Of a stretch of DNA of 64,000 nucleotides, positions 55,001 through 62,697 are shown in pieces. This stretch comes from BQJD01 sp964350265 (GTDB taxonomy: Bacteria; Pseudomonadota; Gammaproteobacteria; Arenicellales; CAJQKF01), in assembly GCA_964350265.1 (NCBI GenBank), contig CAYGJZ010000004.1:34232-98231 (forward strand), read 5' to 3'. Position numbers and translations under genes: made by a program. Under the pieces are notes generated by a model. The model was given only the letters and a program-made list of their open reading frames with translations, searched no databases and had not been told where the DNA came from. Position 1 is the stretch's first letter. Each line of letters opens with the position of its first letter.

Positions 55001-55695
55001 AGCAGGAAGTCCTTGTACTTGTCGAACCACTGGCGGGCGCTGCGGATGTTCTCGCGCTTGAGTTCCTCGGCCCGCTCGGCCTCGCCGTCGCGCATGGCGC
55101 GCAGGATTTCCTGGTGCTGCCGCAGTCCTTCCATGGCCCGCCCGGGGACCAGCACCAGCCGCCGGGTCATCGCCTGCACGCGGTCGAAGATGCTGTCGAG
55201 CAGGCCGCGCAGGGTCTCGTTGTCGGCGGCGTCGATGCAGGTACGCCGGAACACGGCGATGGCATCGGTGTAGGCGGCGAAGTCGTTGTCGGCCACCGCC
55301 TGCTTCAGGTCGGGTCCGAACACCTCCAGCAGCGCTTCCCAGGTCTGCGGCTCGGCGCGCTGGGTGGCCAGGCGCACCATCAGGCCCTCGGTGACCTCGC
55401 GCACGTCGAACAGTTCGAGGATGCCGTCGGCTTCCAGGCGCATCACCACCGCGCCCTTGTTCGGGATGCGCTCGATCAGGCCGCGCTCCTCGAGAATGCC
55501 GAAGGCATCGCGGATGCGGGCGCGGGAAACCTGGAACTCGTCGGCCAGCTGGCTCTCGCGCAGGCGCGATCCGGGCATCAGCTCGTTGTTGACGATTCGC
55601 CGACGAAGCTCGTCGACGAAGCGCATGGTATCCATGCCGGTGGCGCCGTCTTCTTGCTGGACGACGTTCAGCTTGCGCTGGGTTTTCCTGGCCAT
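54997..55695 (-). CDS. GntR-family transcriptional regulator (FadR/FCD type), first gene of the carboxylase operon
   Basis: 232 residues from ATG 55695. Winged helix (about 25-95): RRRIVNNELMPGSRLRESQ, ADEFQVSRARIRDAFGILEE and a wing ERIPNKGAVVMRL. The C-terminal helical domain (about 105-225) has FDVREVTEGLMVRLA and a FRRTCIDAADNETL helix but few of the usual metal histidines. It leads the eight-gene operon, and ATTGTCAACAAT at 55748-55759 is a likely operator, so it probably autoregulates the operon in response to the pathway acid or its CoA ester. Confidence 0.9.
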   Translation of the reverse strand: MARKTQRKLNVVQQEDGATGMDTMRFVDELRRRIVNNELMPGSRLRESQLADEFQVSRARIRDAFGILEERGLIERIPNKGAVVMRLEADGILELFDVREVTEGLMVRLATQRAEPQTWEALLEVFGPDLKQAVADNDFAAYTDAIAVFRRTCIDAADNETLRGLLDSIFDRVQAMTRRLVLVPGRAMEGLRQHQEILRAMRDGEAERAEELKRENIRSARQWFDKYKDFLL

Positions 55696-55747
55696 TGTTG
55701 GTCCTGCTCCTGTCGTGATGCAGGCACCTTACGAGAAGGCATTCCGG

Positions 55748-55759
55748 ATTGTCAACAAT
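55748..55759. promoter_or_regulatory. GntR-type palindrome in the carboxylase operon / bioY control region
   Basis: ATTGTCAACAAT is a perfect 5+2+5 inverted repeat, 53 bases upstream of the GntR start and 88 bases upstream of the bioY start. Its TTGTCnACAA core is also found in the 766-777 palindrome. It overlaps the left half of the BirA-like box. Confidence 0.5.
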
Positions 55760-55782
55760 TTTGATTTCGATTATGTTTACAT
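55749..55782 (+). promoter_or_regulatory. BirA-like biotin operator upstream of bioY
   Basis: TTGTCAAC (55749-55756) and GTTTACAT (55775-55782) are separated by 18 bases. The E. coli bio operator, as I recall it, has TTGTAAAC and GTTTACAA with the same separation; each half here differs by one base. The site lies in the only strongly AT-rich patch of the region, directly before a biotin transporter gene. Repression by biotin-bound BirA would match the function. Confidence 0.65.
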
Positions 55783-55847
55783 TTCTGGCGCGCTCGTCGG
55801 CGACGCCATCACGACCTTGAACCACGACACCAGGAGGATCCCCGATC

Positions 55848-56438
55848 ATGTCGCATGCCGCCATCTACCCCACCATGAGCCATGCCGCCTGGCCGGCCCG
55901 GCCGTCGAACAGCCTGCTGCGCAACCTGGTGCTGGTGTTGGCCGGCAGCCTGCTGCTGACCGCCTCGGCGAAGCTGCAGGTGCCCTTCTACCCGGTGCCG
56001 ATCACCCTGCAGACCTTCTTCGTCGTCGTCATCGGCATGGCCTACGGCGCCAGGCTCGGCGGCATCACCGTGCTGTGCTACCTGGCCGAGGGTGCCCTCG
56101 GCCTGCCGGTGTTCGCCGGCACCCCGGAGAAGGGCATCGGCCTGGCCTACATGCTCGGCGGCACCGGTGGCTACCTGGTCGGCTTCTTCCTCGCCGCGGT
56201 ACTGTGCGGCCACCTCGCCGAGCGCGGCTTCGACCGCCGGCCGCTGACCGCGGCCCTGGCCATGGCCCTGGGCATGTGCGCCATCTACCTCCCCGGACTG
56301 GCCTGGCTGGGCGTGCTGTTCGGCTTCGACCAGCCGTTGCTGGCCTGGGGTCTTCTGCCCTTCCTGGCCGGCGACCTGGCCAAGATCGCGGTCGGCACCG
56401 CCGCCCTGCCACTGGCCTGGAAGCTGCTCGGCCGGTAG
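55848..56438 (+). CDS. bioY: Biotin transporter BioY
   Basis: 196 residues; ATG 55848 has AGGAGG about ten bases upstream; a second in-frame ATG lies nine codons later. Five to six membrane segments are visible, with the BioY signatures SAKLQVPFYPVPITLQTFFV and LAEGALGLPVFAGTPEKG and GGTGGYLVGFFLAA. It takes up biotin, alone or with ECF energising subunits, none of which are adjacent. The divergent arrangement with a biotin-dependent carboxylase operon and the BirA-like box explain its place. Confidence 0.95.
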   Translation: MSHAAIYPTMSHAAWPARPSNSLLRNLVLVLAGSLLLTASAKLQVPFYPVPITLQTFFVVVIGMAYGARLGGITVLCYLAEGALGLPVFAGTPEKGIGLAYMLGGTGGYLVGFFLAAVLCGHLAERGFDRRPLTAALAMALGMCAIYLPGLAWLGVLFGFDQPLLAWGLLPFLAGDLAKIAVGTAALPLAWKLLGR

Positions 56439-56444
56439 TGCTCC

Positions 56445-56473
56445 GCGCCCTGCGCCCGGCGGGCGCGGGGCGC
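56445..56473 (+). terminator. Strong hairpin after bioY
   Basis: Seven bases past the bioY stop, GCGCCCTGCGCCC (56445-56457) pairs with GGGCGCGGGGCGC (56461-56473) through a 3-base loop: 13 pairs with a single U-G wobble. There is no following T-run, so it is an atypical terminator or an mRNA 3' end stabiliser. Confidence 0.5.
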
Positions 56474-56541
56474 AACGCCCGCCGGCGGCGCCGTGGTCGC
56501 CGGCACGGTATACTGGCCGCTGTCCGCGCCGGAACCGCTCC

Positions 56542-57297
56542 ATGGGCTACTACACCCTCGCCGACCACCAGCATCGGCTGGTCTTCTTCTGGAATGCCAA
56601 GGCCGGCTGCACCACCATCAAGCACGTCTTCTGCGAGATCGTAGACGGCGCGCCCCATGTCGGCGACATCCATCGTCATCTCGGCCTGCGCAACCGCCAT
56701 CGCCACTTCCTGCCCCGCGACGCCCTCGAGCAGCTGCACGACCATACCCGGGTGCTGGTGGTGCGCGACCCGTGGACGCGGCTGCTGAGCTTCTACGCCA
56801 GCAAGATCGTCGAAGGTTCCAGGGAGTCGTGGCTCGACCGCTACCGCACCTTCGACGCCGCCGGGTTGACCTTCCGCGAACTGGTCGAGCGGCTTCGCCT
56901 GCTGCGCCCGTCCTGCCTGCAGCACCACCTGGAACCGCAGTCGGCGGGACTCAACGGCCTGTCCTTCGACCACGTCGTGCCCCTCGAGCACCTGGATCAA
57001 CGCCTGCCCGGCATCCTCGCGCAGCACGGCATCGATGCCGCGTCGCTGGTCTCCCTGCGCAGGCATCACAACCGCAGCCGCTTTTGCGAGTACTTCGATG
57101 CCGATGCCGCCGACCGGTCGCCGACGCGGCTCGACCCCGGCCGGTTGCCGGCCGCCGCCGGCTTCTACGCCGACCCGGCACTGGCGCGAATGGTCGAACA
57201 CGTCTATCGTGCGGACATCGATGCCTTCGCGCTTCGCTGTCCCTTCGGCGACAAGCTCGGCGAGGGTGCAACGCGGCCACCGGCCGCCACACCGTGA
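56542..57297 (+). CDS. Sulfotransferase family 2-like protein
   Basis: 251 residues from ATG 56542. It resembles PAPS-dependent carbohydrate sulfotransferases: FFWNAKAGCTTIKHVFCE is the 5'-phosphosulfate loop (KAGCTTIK), and VLVVRDPWTRLLSFYASKI is the 3'-phosphate motif with its arginine and serine. The rest (FDAAGLTFRELVERLR, FDHVVPLEHLDQRLPG) fits sulfotransfer_2 proteins. It probably modifies a surface or secreted glycan. TATACT about 28 bases upstream may be its -10. The next gene follows by 29 bases. Confidence 0.8.
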   Translation: MGYYTLADHQHRLVFFWNAKAGCTTIKHVFCEIVDGAPHVGDIHRHLGLRNRHRHFLPRDALEQLHDHTRVLVVRDPWTRLLSFYASKIVEGSRESWLDRYRTFDAAGLTFRELVERLRLLRPSCLQHHLEPQSAGLNGLSFDHVVPLEHLDQRLPGILAQHGIDAASLVSLRRHHNRSRFCEYFDADAADRSPTRLDPGRLPAAAGFYADPALARMVEHVYRADIDAFALRCPFGDKLGEGATRPPAATP

Positions 57298-57326
57298 ACG
57301 AAGAACCGCACCGCCCGGAGAATGCC

Positions 57327-58349
57327 ATGACCCGCCACCGCACGATGCACCGACGCTCCCTCGCCGTGATCGCCGGTCTGCTTGCCACGCTGTTCTGCCA
57401 GGGCGCCGTCGCCGATGCCGCGGGCGTGTGGCTGGTGGACGAAACCGGCGTCAAGTTCGATACCACGCTGTCGAAGATTCCCCTGCTCGGCAAGATCCTC
57501 GGCCGCGACGCCGCCCGCCAGCAGGTGGCCTGGCTGATCAACCGCGACGGCGATCGCTACACGGTTCGCATTCCCGAGCGCGAGGTGAACATCGCCGTGC
57601 CGGCCGACGAGCAACGGTTGGTCGGCGGCACCGAGACCGCACGGGTGGACATCACGGTGGACGGCGAGCGCCTGCGCGGCACGCTGACCCTGAACGTGGT
57701 CGACAACCAGGCCAACAAGAACAGCGTCGACGACAAGCCGCGGCAGCTGGTCTACGAAGTCGACGGCACGCTGGCGGCGGTGACGGTGCGCACCCGCGCC
57801 AGTGTCGATGCGCTGCGCCGGGAAGTGGCCGCGCTCAACGCCGCCCTGGCCGAGGAGAAACGCCTGCGCGCGGCCAGCGAGTCGAGCGCCGAGCGCCTCC
57901 GCCGCGATGCCGACAGCGCCGACTCCAAGCTGGCCGCGATCAGCGCCAACCTGGATACCCGCCAGCAGGCCATGAACGACCTGCGCGAGCAGCTGGCCGC
58001 GGCCAAGGCCCGCACCGCCGACCTGGAGCAGCGCAACCAGGTGCTGCAGGCACAGACCGCCAGCGACCGTGCCGGCCGCGAAGCGGCGCAGTCCAGCCTG
58101 GAAAGCCAGCTCGCCGATGTCTCCCGCCAGCGCGACGCGGCGCGGCGCGAGGCGGCCGCCGCCAGCGAGGCCCTGGAGGCACTGCGGGTGGAGGCCGGCA
58201 CCGCCGCCGGGCGGGCGATGACCGAGCGCACCGCGCTGGAATCGTCCATCGACAGCCTGGGCCGCGAAAACGCCGACCTCAGGAGCCGGGTGGAGGCACT
58301 CGAGGCGGAACTGGAAGGCCCGCGGCAGGCGGCCGGCAGCGGCAGTTGA
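57327..58349 (+). CDS. Exported coiled-coil protein of unknown function
   Basis: 340 residues from ATG 57327, with GGAG seven bases upstream. Signal peptide to about residue 30 (VADA). Residues 31-155 look like a beta domain (AAGVWLVDETGVKF, WLINRDGDRYTVRIPEREV, ARVDITVDGERLRGTLTLNV). From about 165 to 330 it is one long alanine- and arginine-rich coiled coil. I do not recognise the family. The beta part might bind a ligand or the cell wall, and the coil may oligomerise or span the periplasm. It stops six bases from the stop of the convergent deacetylase gene. Confidence 0.72.
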   Translation: MTRHRTMHRRSLAVIAGLLATLFCQGAVADAAGVWLVDETGVKFDTTLSKIPLLGKILGRDAARQQVAWLINRDGDRYTVRIPEREVNIAVPADEQRLVGGTETARVDITVDGERLRGTLTLNVVDNQANKNSVDDKPRQLVYEVDGTLAAVTVRTRASVDALRREVAALNAALAEEKRLRAASESSAERLRRDADSADSKLAAISANLDTRQQAMNDLREQLAAAKARTADLEQRNQVLQAQTASDRAGREAAQSSLESQLADVSRQRDAARREAAAASEALEALRVEAGTAAGRAMTERTALESSIDSLGRENADLRSRVEALEAELEGPRQAAGSGS

Positions 58350-58355
58350 GTCGAC

Positions 58356-59381
58356 TCAGGCGCCGCGGAAGGCGTCGAGCACGTTGACCGTGTTGATGCC
58401 GATCTCCTCCACCGCGTAGCCTCCTTCCATGACGAACAGGGTCGGCAGTCGCAACTGGCCGATGCGCTCGCCGTAGCGCGAAAAGTCGTCGCTGCCCAGC
58501 TTGAAGAAACTGATCGGGTCGTTCTCGAAGGTATCCACCCCCAGCGACACCACCAGCGCGTCGGGGGCATAGTCGGCGATGCGGCGACAGGCGTGCTCCA
58601 GCGCCTCGCCCCAGGCGGCATAGGTGGTGCCTGGCGGCAGCGGGTAGTTGGCGTTGTAGCCCTCGCCGCGACCGGCGCCGGTTTCATCGCGGTAGCCGAG
58701 GAAGTGCGGAAAGGCGTCCTCGGGCTGGCCGTGCAGGGACACGAACAGCACGTCGTCGCGCTGGTAGAAGATGTCCTGGGTGCCGTTGCCGTGGTGGAAA
58801 TCGACGTCGAGGATGGCCACCCGGCGGGCACCGTCGGCGAGGAAGCCCTCGGCGGCGATGGCGGCATTGTTCAAGAAGCAGTACCCGCCGAACAGGTCGG
58901 CGGCGGCGTGGTGCCCGGGCGGCCGGCACAGGGCGAAGGCGGCACCGTCCACCGCCACCTGTCGCTGCGCGGTCACGGCACAGGCGGCGGCGGACTTGGC
59001 GGCCTGCCAGGTGCCGCCGGTAATCGCCGTCTCGATGGCCATGGCATAGTAGCCGAGGCGGCCATCGATATGCCGCGGTGGCCGTTGCGTCATGCGCCGC
59101 GCCGGCACCACGGTGGCAATGGCGTCGCCCGCGTAGCCGGCCTGCTGCCACTGCGACCAGGCGGTTTCCAGGAACTCGATGAAGTCCGGTGCATGCACCT
59201 TCGCCACCAGCGCCGGATCGAATGCGCCCGGGTCGATGAACTCGGCATAGCCCTGGCGCTGCAGGCGCCCGACGATGATGTCCCATCGCTCCGGGCACTC
59301 GAAGGGTCGCACCAGTTCGCCGCCGTACAGTTCGCCGCGCGGGAAGTGCAATCGATGCTGCTCGCTGCGCACGATTTTCAT
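58356..59381 (-). CDS. Acetylpolyamine amidohydrolase-like deacetylase
   Basis: 341 residues from ATG 59381. Arginase-deacetylase fold: CRPPGHHAAADLFGGYCFLN (relay histidines), ILDVDFHHGNGTQDIFYQR (zinc Asp and His), VVSLGVDTFENDPIS (second Asp) and FVMEGGYAVEEIG (tyrosine). The 341-residue length, the N-terminal HFPRGELYGGELVRPFECPE and the VDTFENDPI spelling match bacterial APAH enzymes, which remove acetyl groups from acetylputrescine or acetylspermidine, rather than the shorter paralogue at 15208. With the amine oxidase gene at 62698 it hints at polyamine breakdown. Confidence 0.9.
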   Translation of the reverse strand: MKIVRSEQHRLHFPRGELYGGELVRPFECPERWDIIVGRLQRQGYAEFIDPGAFDPALVAKVHAPDFIEFLETAWSQWQQAGYAGDAIATVVPARRMTQRPPRHIDGRLGYYAMAIETAITGGTWQAAKSAAACAVTAQRQVAVDGAAFALCRPPGHHAAADLFGGYCFLNNAAIAAEGFLADGARRVAILDVDFHHGNGTQDIFYQRDDVLFVSLHGQPEDAFPHFLGYRDETGAGRGEGYNANYPLPPGTTYAAWGEALEHACRRIADYAPDALVVSLGVDTFENDPISFFKLGSDDFSRYGERIGQLRLPTLFVMEGGYAVEEIGINTVNVLDAFRGA

Positions 59382-59445
59382 CCAGGTTCTCCGGGCCGTG
59401 ATCGGCGCCAGCATAGCATGTCGACCGCCGGCAACGGCGAGCGCG

Positions 59446-60759
59446 TCACGCCTTCCTCCGCGCCGACGCCGCGGCCATGTCGTCGCTCTCCGGCGACGGC
59501 GCGGGCTCGTCGGCGGCGACCACCCGGTTGCGCCCGCGACGCTTGGCGAAGTACAGCCGCGCATCGACCCGGGTCATCACCTCCACCGCGTCCTCGCCGT
59601 CCACCGTGCCGGTGACGCCGAAGCTGGCGGTGAGCGGGCCGACGTTGGGAAACGGCTGGTGGGCGATGGCCAGGCGCAGCAGTTCGGCGCGGGTCGCCGC
59701 CTCGCCCTCGTCGACGCCGGCGAGGATGACGATGAATTCCTCGCCGCCCCAGCGGGCAATGAACTCGCCGCTGCGCGCCCAGGCGCGCAGCCGGCCGGCC
59801 AGGTGCACCAGCACTTCGTCGCCGGCAACGTGGCCGAAACGGTCGTTGATGGTCTTGAAGTGATCCAGGTCGAACAGGATCACCGACAGCGGCCGACGAC
59901 CGCCCTCGCCAAGCATGCCGGAGAGGTAGGCATCCGAACGCGCGCGGTTGTTCAGCCCGGTCAGCTTGTCGGTGATGGCGGTCTTCTCCATCGCGCGGTA
60001 GTCCCGCTCGAGGCTCTCGGCAAGGTCGTTGAAGCCGTGCACCAGGGCGCCGAACTCGTCGCGCCGGCCAGTGGACAGGCGGGCGCTGAAGTCGGCCTCG
60101 GCACCGGCCAGCGACTTCATCCCGCCGATCACCCCGCGCAGGCTGGCGCGATTGCGCACCGACAGCATCACCGACACCGCGGCCACCACCAGCAACAACA
60201 GCACCGTGACCAGGCCGGAGAGCAGCAGCAGGTGGTTCAAGCGATTGGTGGCGACGCCGACCTCGGCAAGGAAGCGCTCGCCGATGCCGCGCTGCAGTTG
60301 CTCCAGGCCGGCCTGGCTGTCGGTGTAGGAAATCTCCACCTGCTGCACCAGGCGCTGGTCGCTGCCGTCGTCGTCGGCGAGGATGGCCAGCGCCAGCAGG
60401 CGGGCGTTGTCGTGGTAGTGGCGCACGGCGGCGCGCAGGCGCAGCAGCGCGTCGGCGTCGACCAGCAACGGGTAGCCGGCGAGTTGCTCGAAGGCGAGGT
60501 CCTGGCGTCGTTCCAGTTCCACCGCGCGGGCGATCCACTCCTGCTCGCCGGCGATCAGCGCCTCGGCGAACACGGCGCGCGACTGTACGAACAGGCGCAG
60601 GTTCTCGGCCGCCAGCCGGCTGGCTGGCGGGTACTGTTCGGCAATCGCGGCAAGGGCATCGTTGGCCTCGCGGTAGCCGATGGCGGAATAGACCACGAAA
60701 CCCGTGTACAGGCACAGGCCAACCAGCGGTGCGGCAAGCGTCTTGGCGAGAATGGACAT
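59446..60759 (-). CDS. Membrane-bound diguanylate cyclase (HAMP-GGDEF)
   Basis: 437 residues from ATG 60759. One membrane segment at about 7-27, a helical periplasmic sensor region (to about 180), a second membrane segment (LLLLSGLVTVLLLLVVAAV), a HAMP linker ending near 265 and a GGDEF domain with LTGLNNRARSDAYL, ILFDLDHFKTINDRFGHVAG and the active-site loop RWGGEEF. It should make cyclic di-GMP. The usual RxxD inhibitory site before the loop reads RSGE, so product inhibition may be weak. No EAL domain. Confidence 0.92.
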   Translation of the reverse strand: MSILAKTLAAPLVGLCLYTGFVVYSAIGYREANDALAAIAEQYPPASRLAAENLRLFVQSRAVFAEALIAGEQEWIARAVELERRQDLAFEQLAGYPLLVDADALLRLRAAVRHYHDNARLLALAILADDDGSDQRLVQQVEISYTDSQAGLEQLQRGIGERFLAEVGVATNRLNHLLLLSGLVTVLLLLVVAAVSVMLSVRNRASLRGVIGGMKSLAGAEADFSARLSTGRRDEFGALVHGFNDLAESLERDYRAMEKTAITDKLTGLNNRARSDAYLSGMLGEGGRRPLSVILFDLDHFKTINDRFGHVAGDEVLVHLAGRLRAWARSGEFIARWGGEEFIVILAGVDEGEAATRAELLRLAIAHQPFPNVGPLTASFGVTGTVDGEDAVEVMTRVDARLYFAKRRGRNRVVAADEPAPSPESDDMAAASARRKA

Positions 60760-60848
60760 GGTCGGGCCCGCGGAAACAACGTAAGGAAAGATAGCACGGC
60801 CGGAGGGCAACGTAGCGGCCGGCGTCGGGCCAGCGTGCCCGGCGCCGC

Positions 60849-62693
60849 TCAACCGTTGAAACAGGCTGCCACCGCCAGTTCGTTGCCGCCGGCCACGGCG
60901 AGGTACTTTTCCTGGAACAGGGCGTCGATGCGCTTCAGCGAGTCGGCGGTCTTCGACGAACGGTAGCGGGACAGGTGCGAGGGGCCGCCGTTGTAGGCCG
61001 CGTAGGCGGCACGCGGCAGGTTGTCGACACCGCCGGCCTGCTCGTGCTCGCCGCGGGCAATGGCGTAGTCCACCAGGTAGTGCAGCAGGATCTCGCTGCC
61101 GGCGGCGGCGTTGTAGCCCATCTCCCGGGCCAGCCGCTTCTCGTCGTAGAAGCCGCGCCATACCGCGGGCAGCACCTGCATGATGCCCACCGCGCCACCG
61201 CCGGAACGCAGTGGCTGAACACGGCCGTTGGCGCGCATGAACTGTCGCCAGCAGGTTTCCTGCCAGGCGGTGGCCAGCACCATGGCGCGGAACATGGGCC
61301 GGTAGGCGCCGTCCAGCGACGCGCCGGACAGCACTTCGTCCACCGTGGCCACCAGCAGCCGGTGCACCAGCGGCAGGTACTCGTCGAGCTCGTCGTCGTC
61401 CGGCACCCAGCCATCGAGACGCTTCGACAACGTCGCGTCGGCGGCGTGGGCGGGCAGCAGCGACGGACCCGGCCACCAGCCCTGCGGCTGCTCCTCCTGC
61501 GGCGCCGGGCGTGGCGGGGGAAAGTCGAACAGCCCGCGCAGTTCCTCGTCCACCCCCTCGCGCACCTGCAGCGGATCGTCCTCGCGTGCCGGGGCCAGCA
61601 TCCGCGCCATGCGTCGCAGCCCGTCGGTGGACAGCGCCAGCGCGACGCGTGGACCGATGGCGTCGAGGGCGGCCAGGGCGTCGGCGGCGGCAATGAAGCC
61701 GAGCAGGTTCAGGCCCTGTTCGCCCGGCGCCGACGGGTCCAGTTCGCGCAGCAGTGGCCGCAGCCGCGACCAGGTGCCAAGAAACAACGTGCGCACCGGG
61801 TCGGGGCCACGGGCGTCGACGTCGCTGGCAAGAATGCGCAGGATGTCGTAGCGGGCCTCGATCAGCACCGTGAGCAGTCCCCGCCGCACCTCGGGACCGG
61901 CCCGCGCCGCCAGCGACTTCACCACGTAGGTGACGAAGCCGTCGAAGGCCCGCGTGACTTCGCCGAAGCGTGCCAGCTCCTCCTCGCTGAGTGCCTCCTC
62001 CGCGGGCACCGCCGGGGCCCGCCCCGGCTCGTCGACGGCCGGCACCGAGAAGCCGAGCACGGCCTCGACACCGCCTTCGACGACGCCGGCGGACTGCAGC
62101 ACCACGCTGTCGAGGATGGCGGCCGCGCTCGACGCCGGACCCGGCAGCAGCAACGGCAACATGGCGCGCAGTTCGGTCAATGCCGGCGCAAGATCGATGC
62201 GCACCGCGCCGATGCGCGGGTGCACGTGCTGCTTGACCATGTTCCACAGGGCGTCGCCGACGGTGCCGCCGTCGGCCAGCGCCGAGTCCACCACCTCGAA
62301 GGCGATGGCCGTGCCACCGGGGTCGGCGGCGACCTGCTGCCAGGTCGCCAGGTCGCCGCTGAAGTCCACCACCAGCACGCAGCGCTCGCCGAAGGCCCGC
62401 CCGACCCGCGCCTCGGCGCGGCTCACCAGGCGCAGGCGGCCACCGTCGACGGTGACGCGGGGCTCGGACAGCACCAGGTAGTGGCAGCCGCTGCCATCGT
62501 CGAAGACACGTGCCCGCCGGCCCGGCTCGGTATAGACCTGGCTGGCCAGGGCATGCTCGAGGAACACGGGGTCGAGCACCAGCGGCAGACGGACCGCCAG
62601 GGTGTCGTCGGCGGCCGCCGGCGTCATCGCCTGCAGGACGAGCCACGCGGCCAGCACGAGCGGGCCAGGCAGGCGCGGGAGCAATTTGCACAT
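60849..62693 (-). CDS. Exported lytic transglycosylase (SLT domain) with large N-terminal region
   Basis: 614 residues from ATG 62693. The signal peptide ends near AAA (residue 28). About 430 residues of unassigned sequence follow; the first 180 look like a beta domain (VRLPLVLDPVFLEHALASQV, CHYLVLSEPRVTVDGGRLRL). The C-terminal catalytic part has the glutamate in ATAWQETCWRQF, GAVGIMQVLPAVWRGFYDE and AYAAYNGGPSHLSRYR, typical of SLT muramidases. It cleaves peptidoglycan in the periplasm. The gene starts five bases after the amine oxidase stop, so the two are co-transcribed. The N-terminal region is unusual and unassigned. Confidence 0.88.
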   Translation of the reverse strand: MCKLLPRLPGPLVLAAWLVLQAMTPAAADDTLAVRLPLVLDPVFLEHALASQVYTEPGRRARVFDDGSGCHYLVLSEPRVTVDGGRLRLVSRAEARVGRAFGERCVLVVDFSGDLATWQQVAADPGGTAIAFEVVDSALADGGTVGDALWNMVKQHVHPRIGAVRIDLAPALTELRAMLPLLLPGPASSAAAILDSVVLQSAGVVEGGVEAVLGFSVPAVDEPGRAPAVPAEEALSEEELARFGEVTRAFDGFVTYVVKSLAARAGPEVRRGLLTVLIEARYDILRILASDVDARGPDPVRTLFLGTWSRLRPLLRELDPSAPGEQGLNLLGFIAAADALAALDAIGPRVALALSTDGLRRMARMLAPAREDDPLQVREGVDEELRGLFDFPPPRPAPQEEQPQGWWPGPSLLPAHAADATLSKRLDGWVPDDDELDEYLPLVHRLLVATVDEVLSGASLDGAYRPMFRAMVLATAWQETCWRQFMRANGRVQPLRSGGGAVGIMQVLPAVWRGFYDEKRLAREMGYNAAAGSEILLHYLVDYAIARGEHEQAGGVDNLPRAAYAAYNGGPSHLSRYRSSKTADSLKRIDALFQEKYLAVAGGNELAVAACFNG

Positions 62694-62697
62694 GCGA

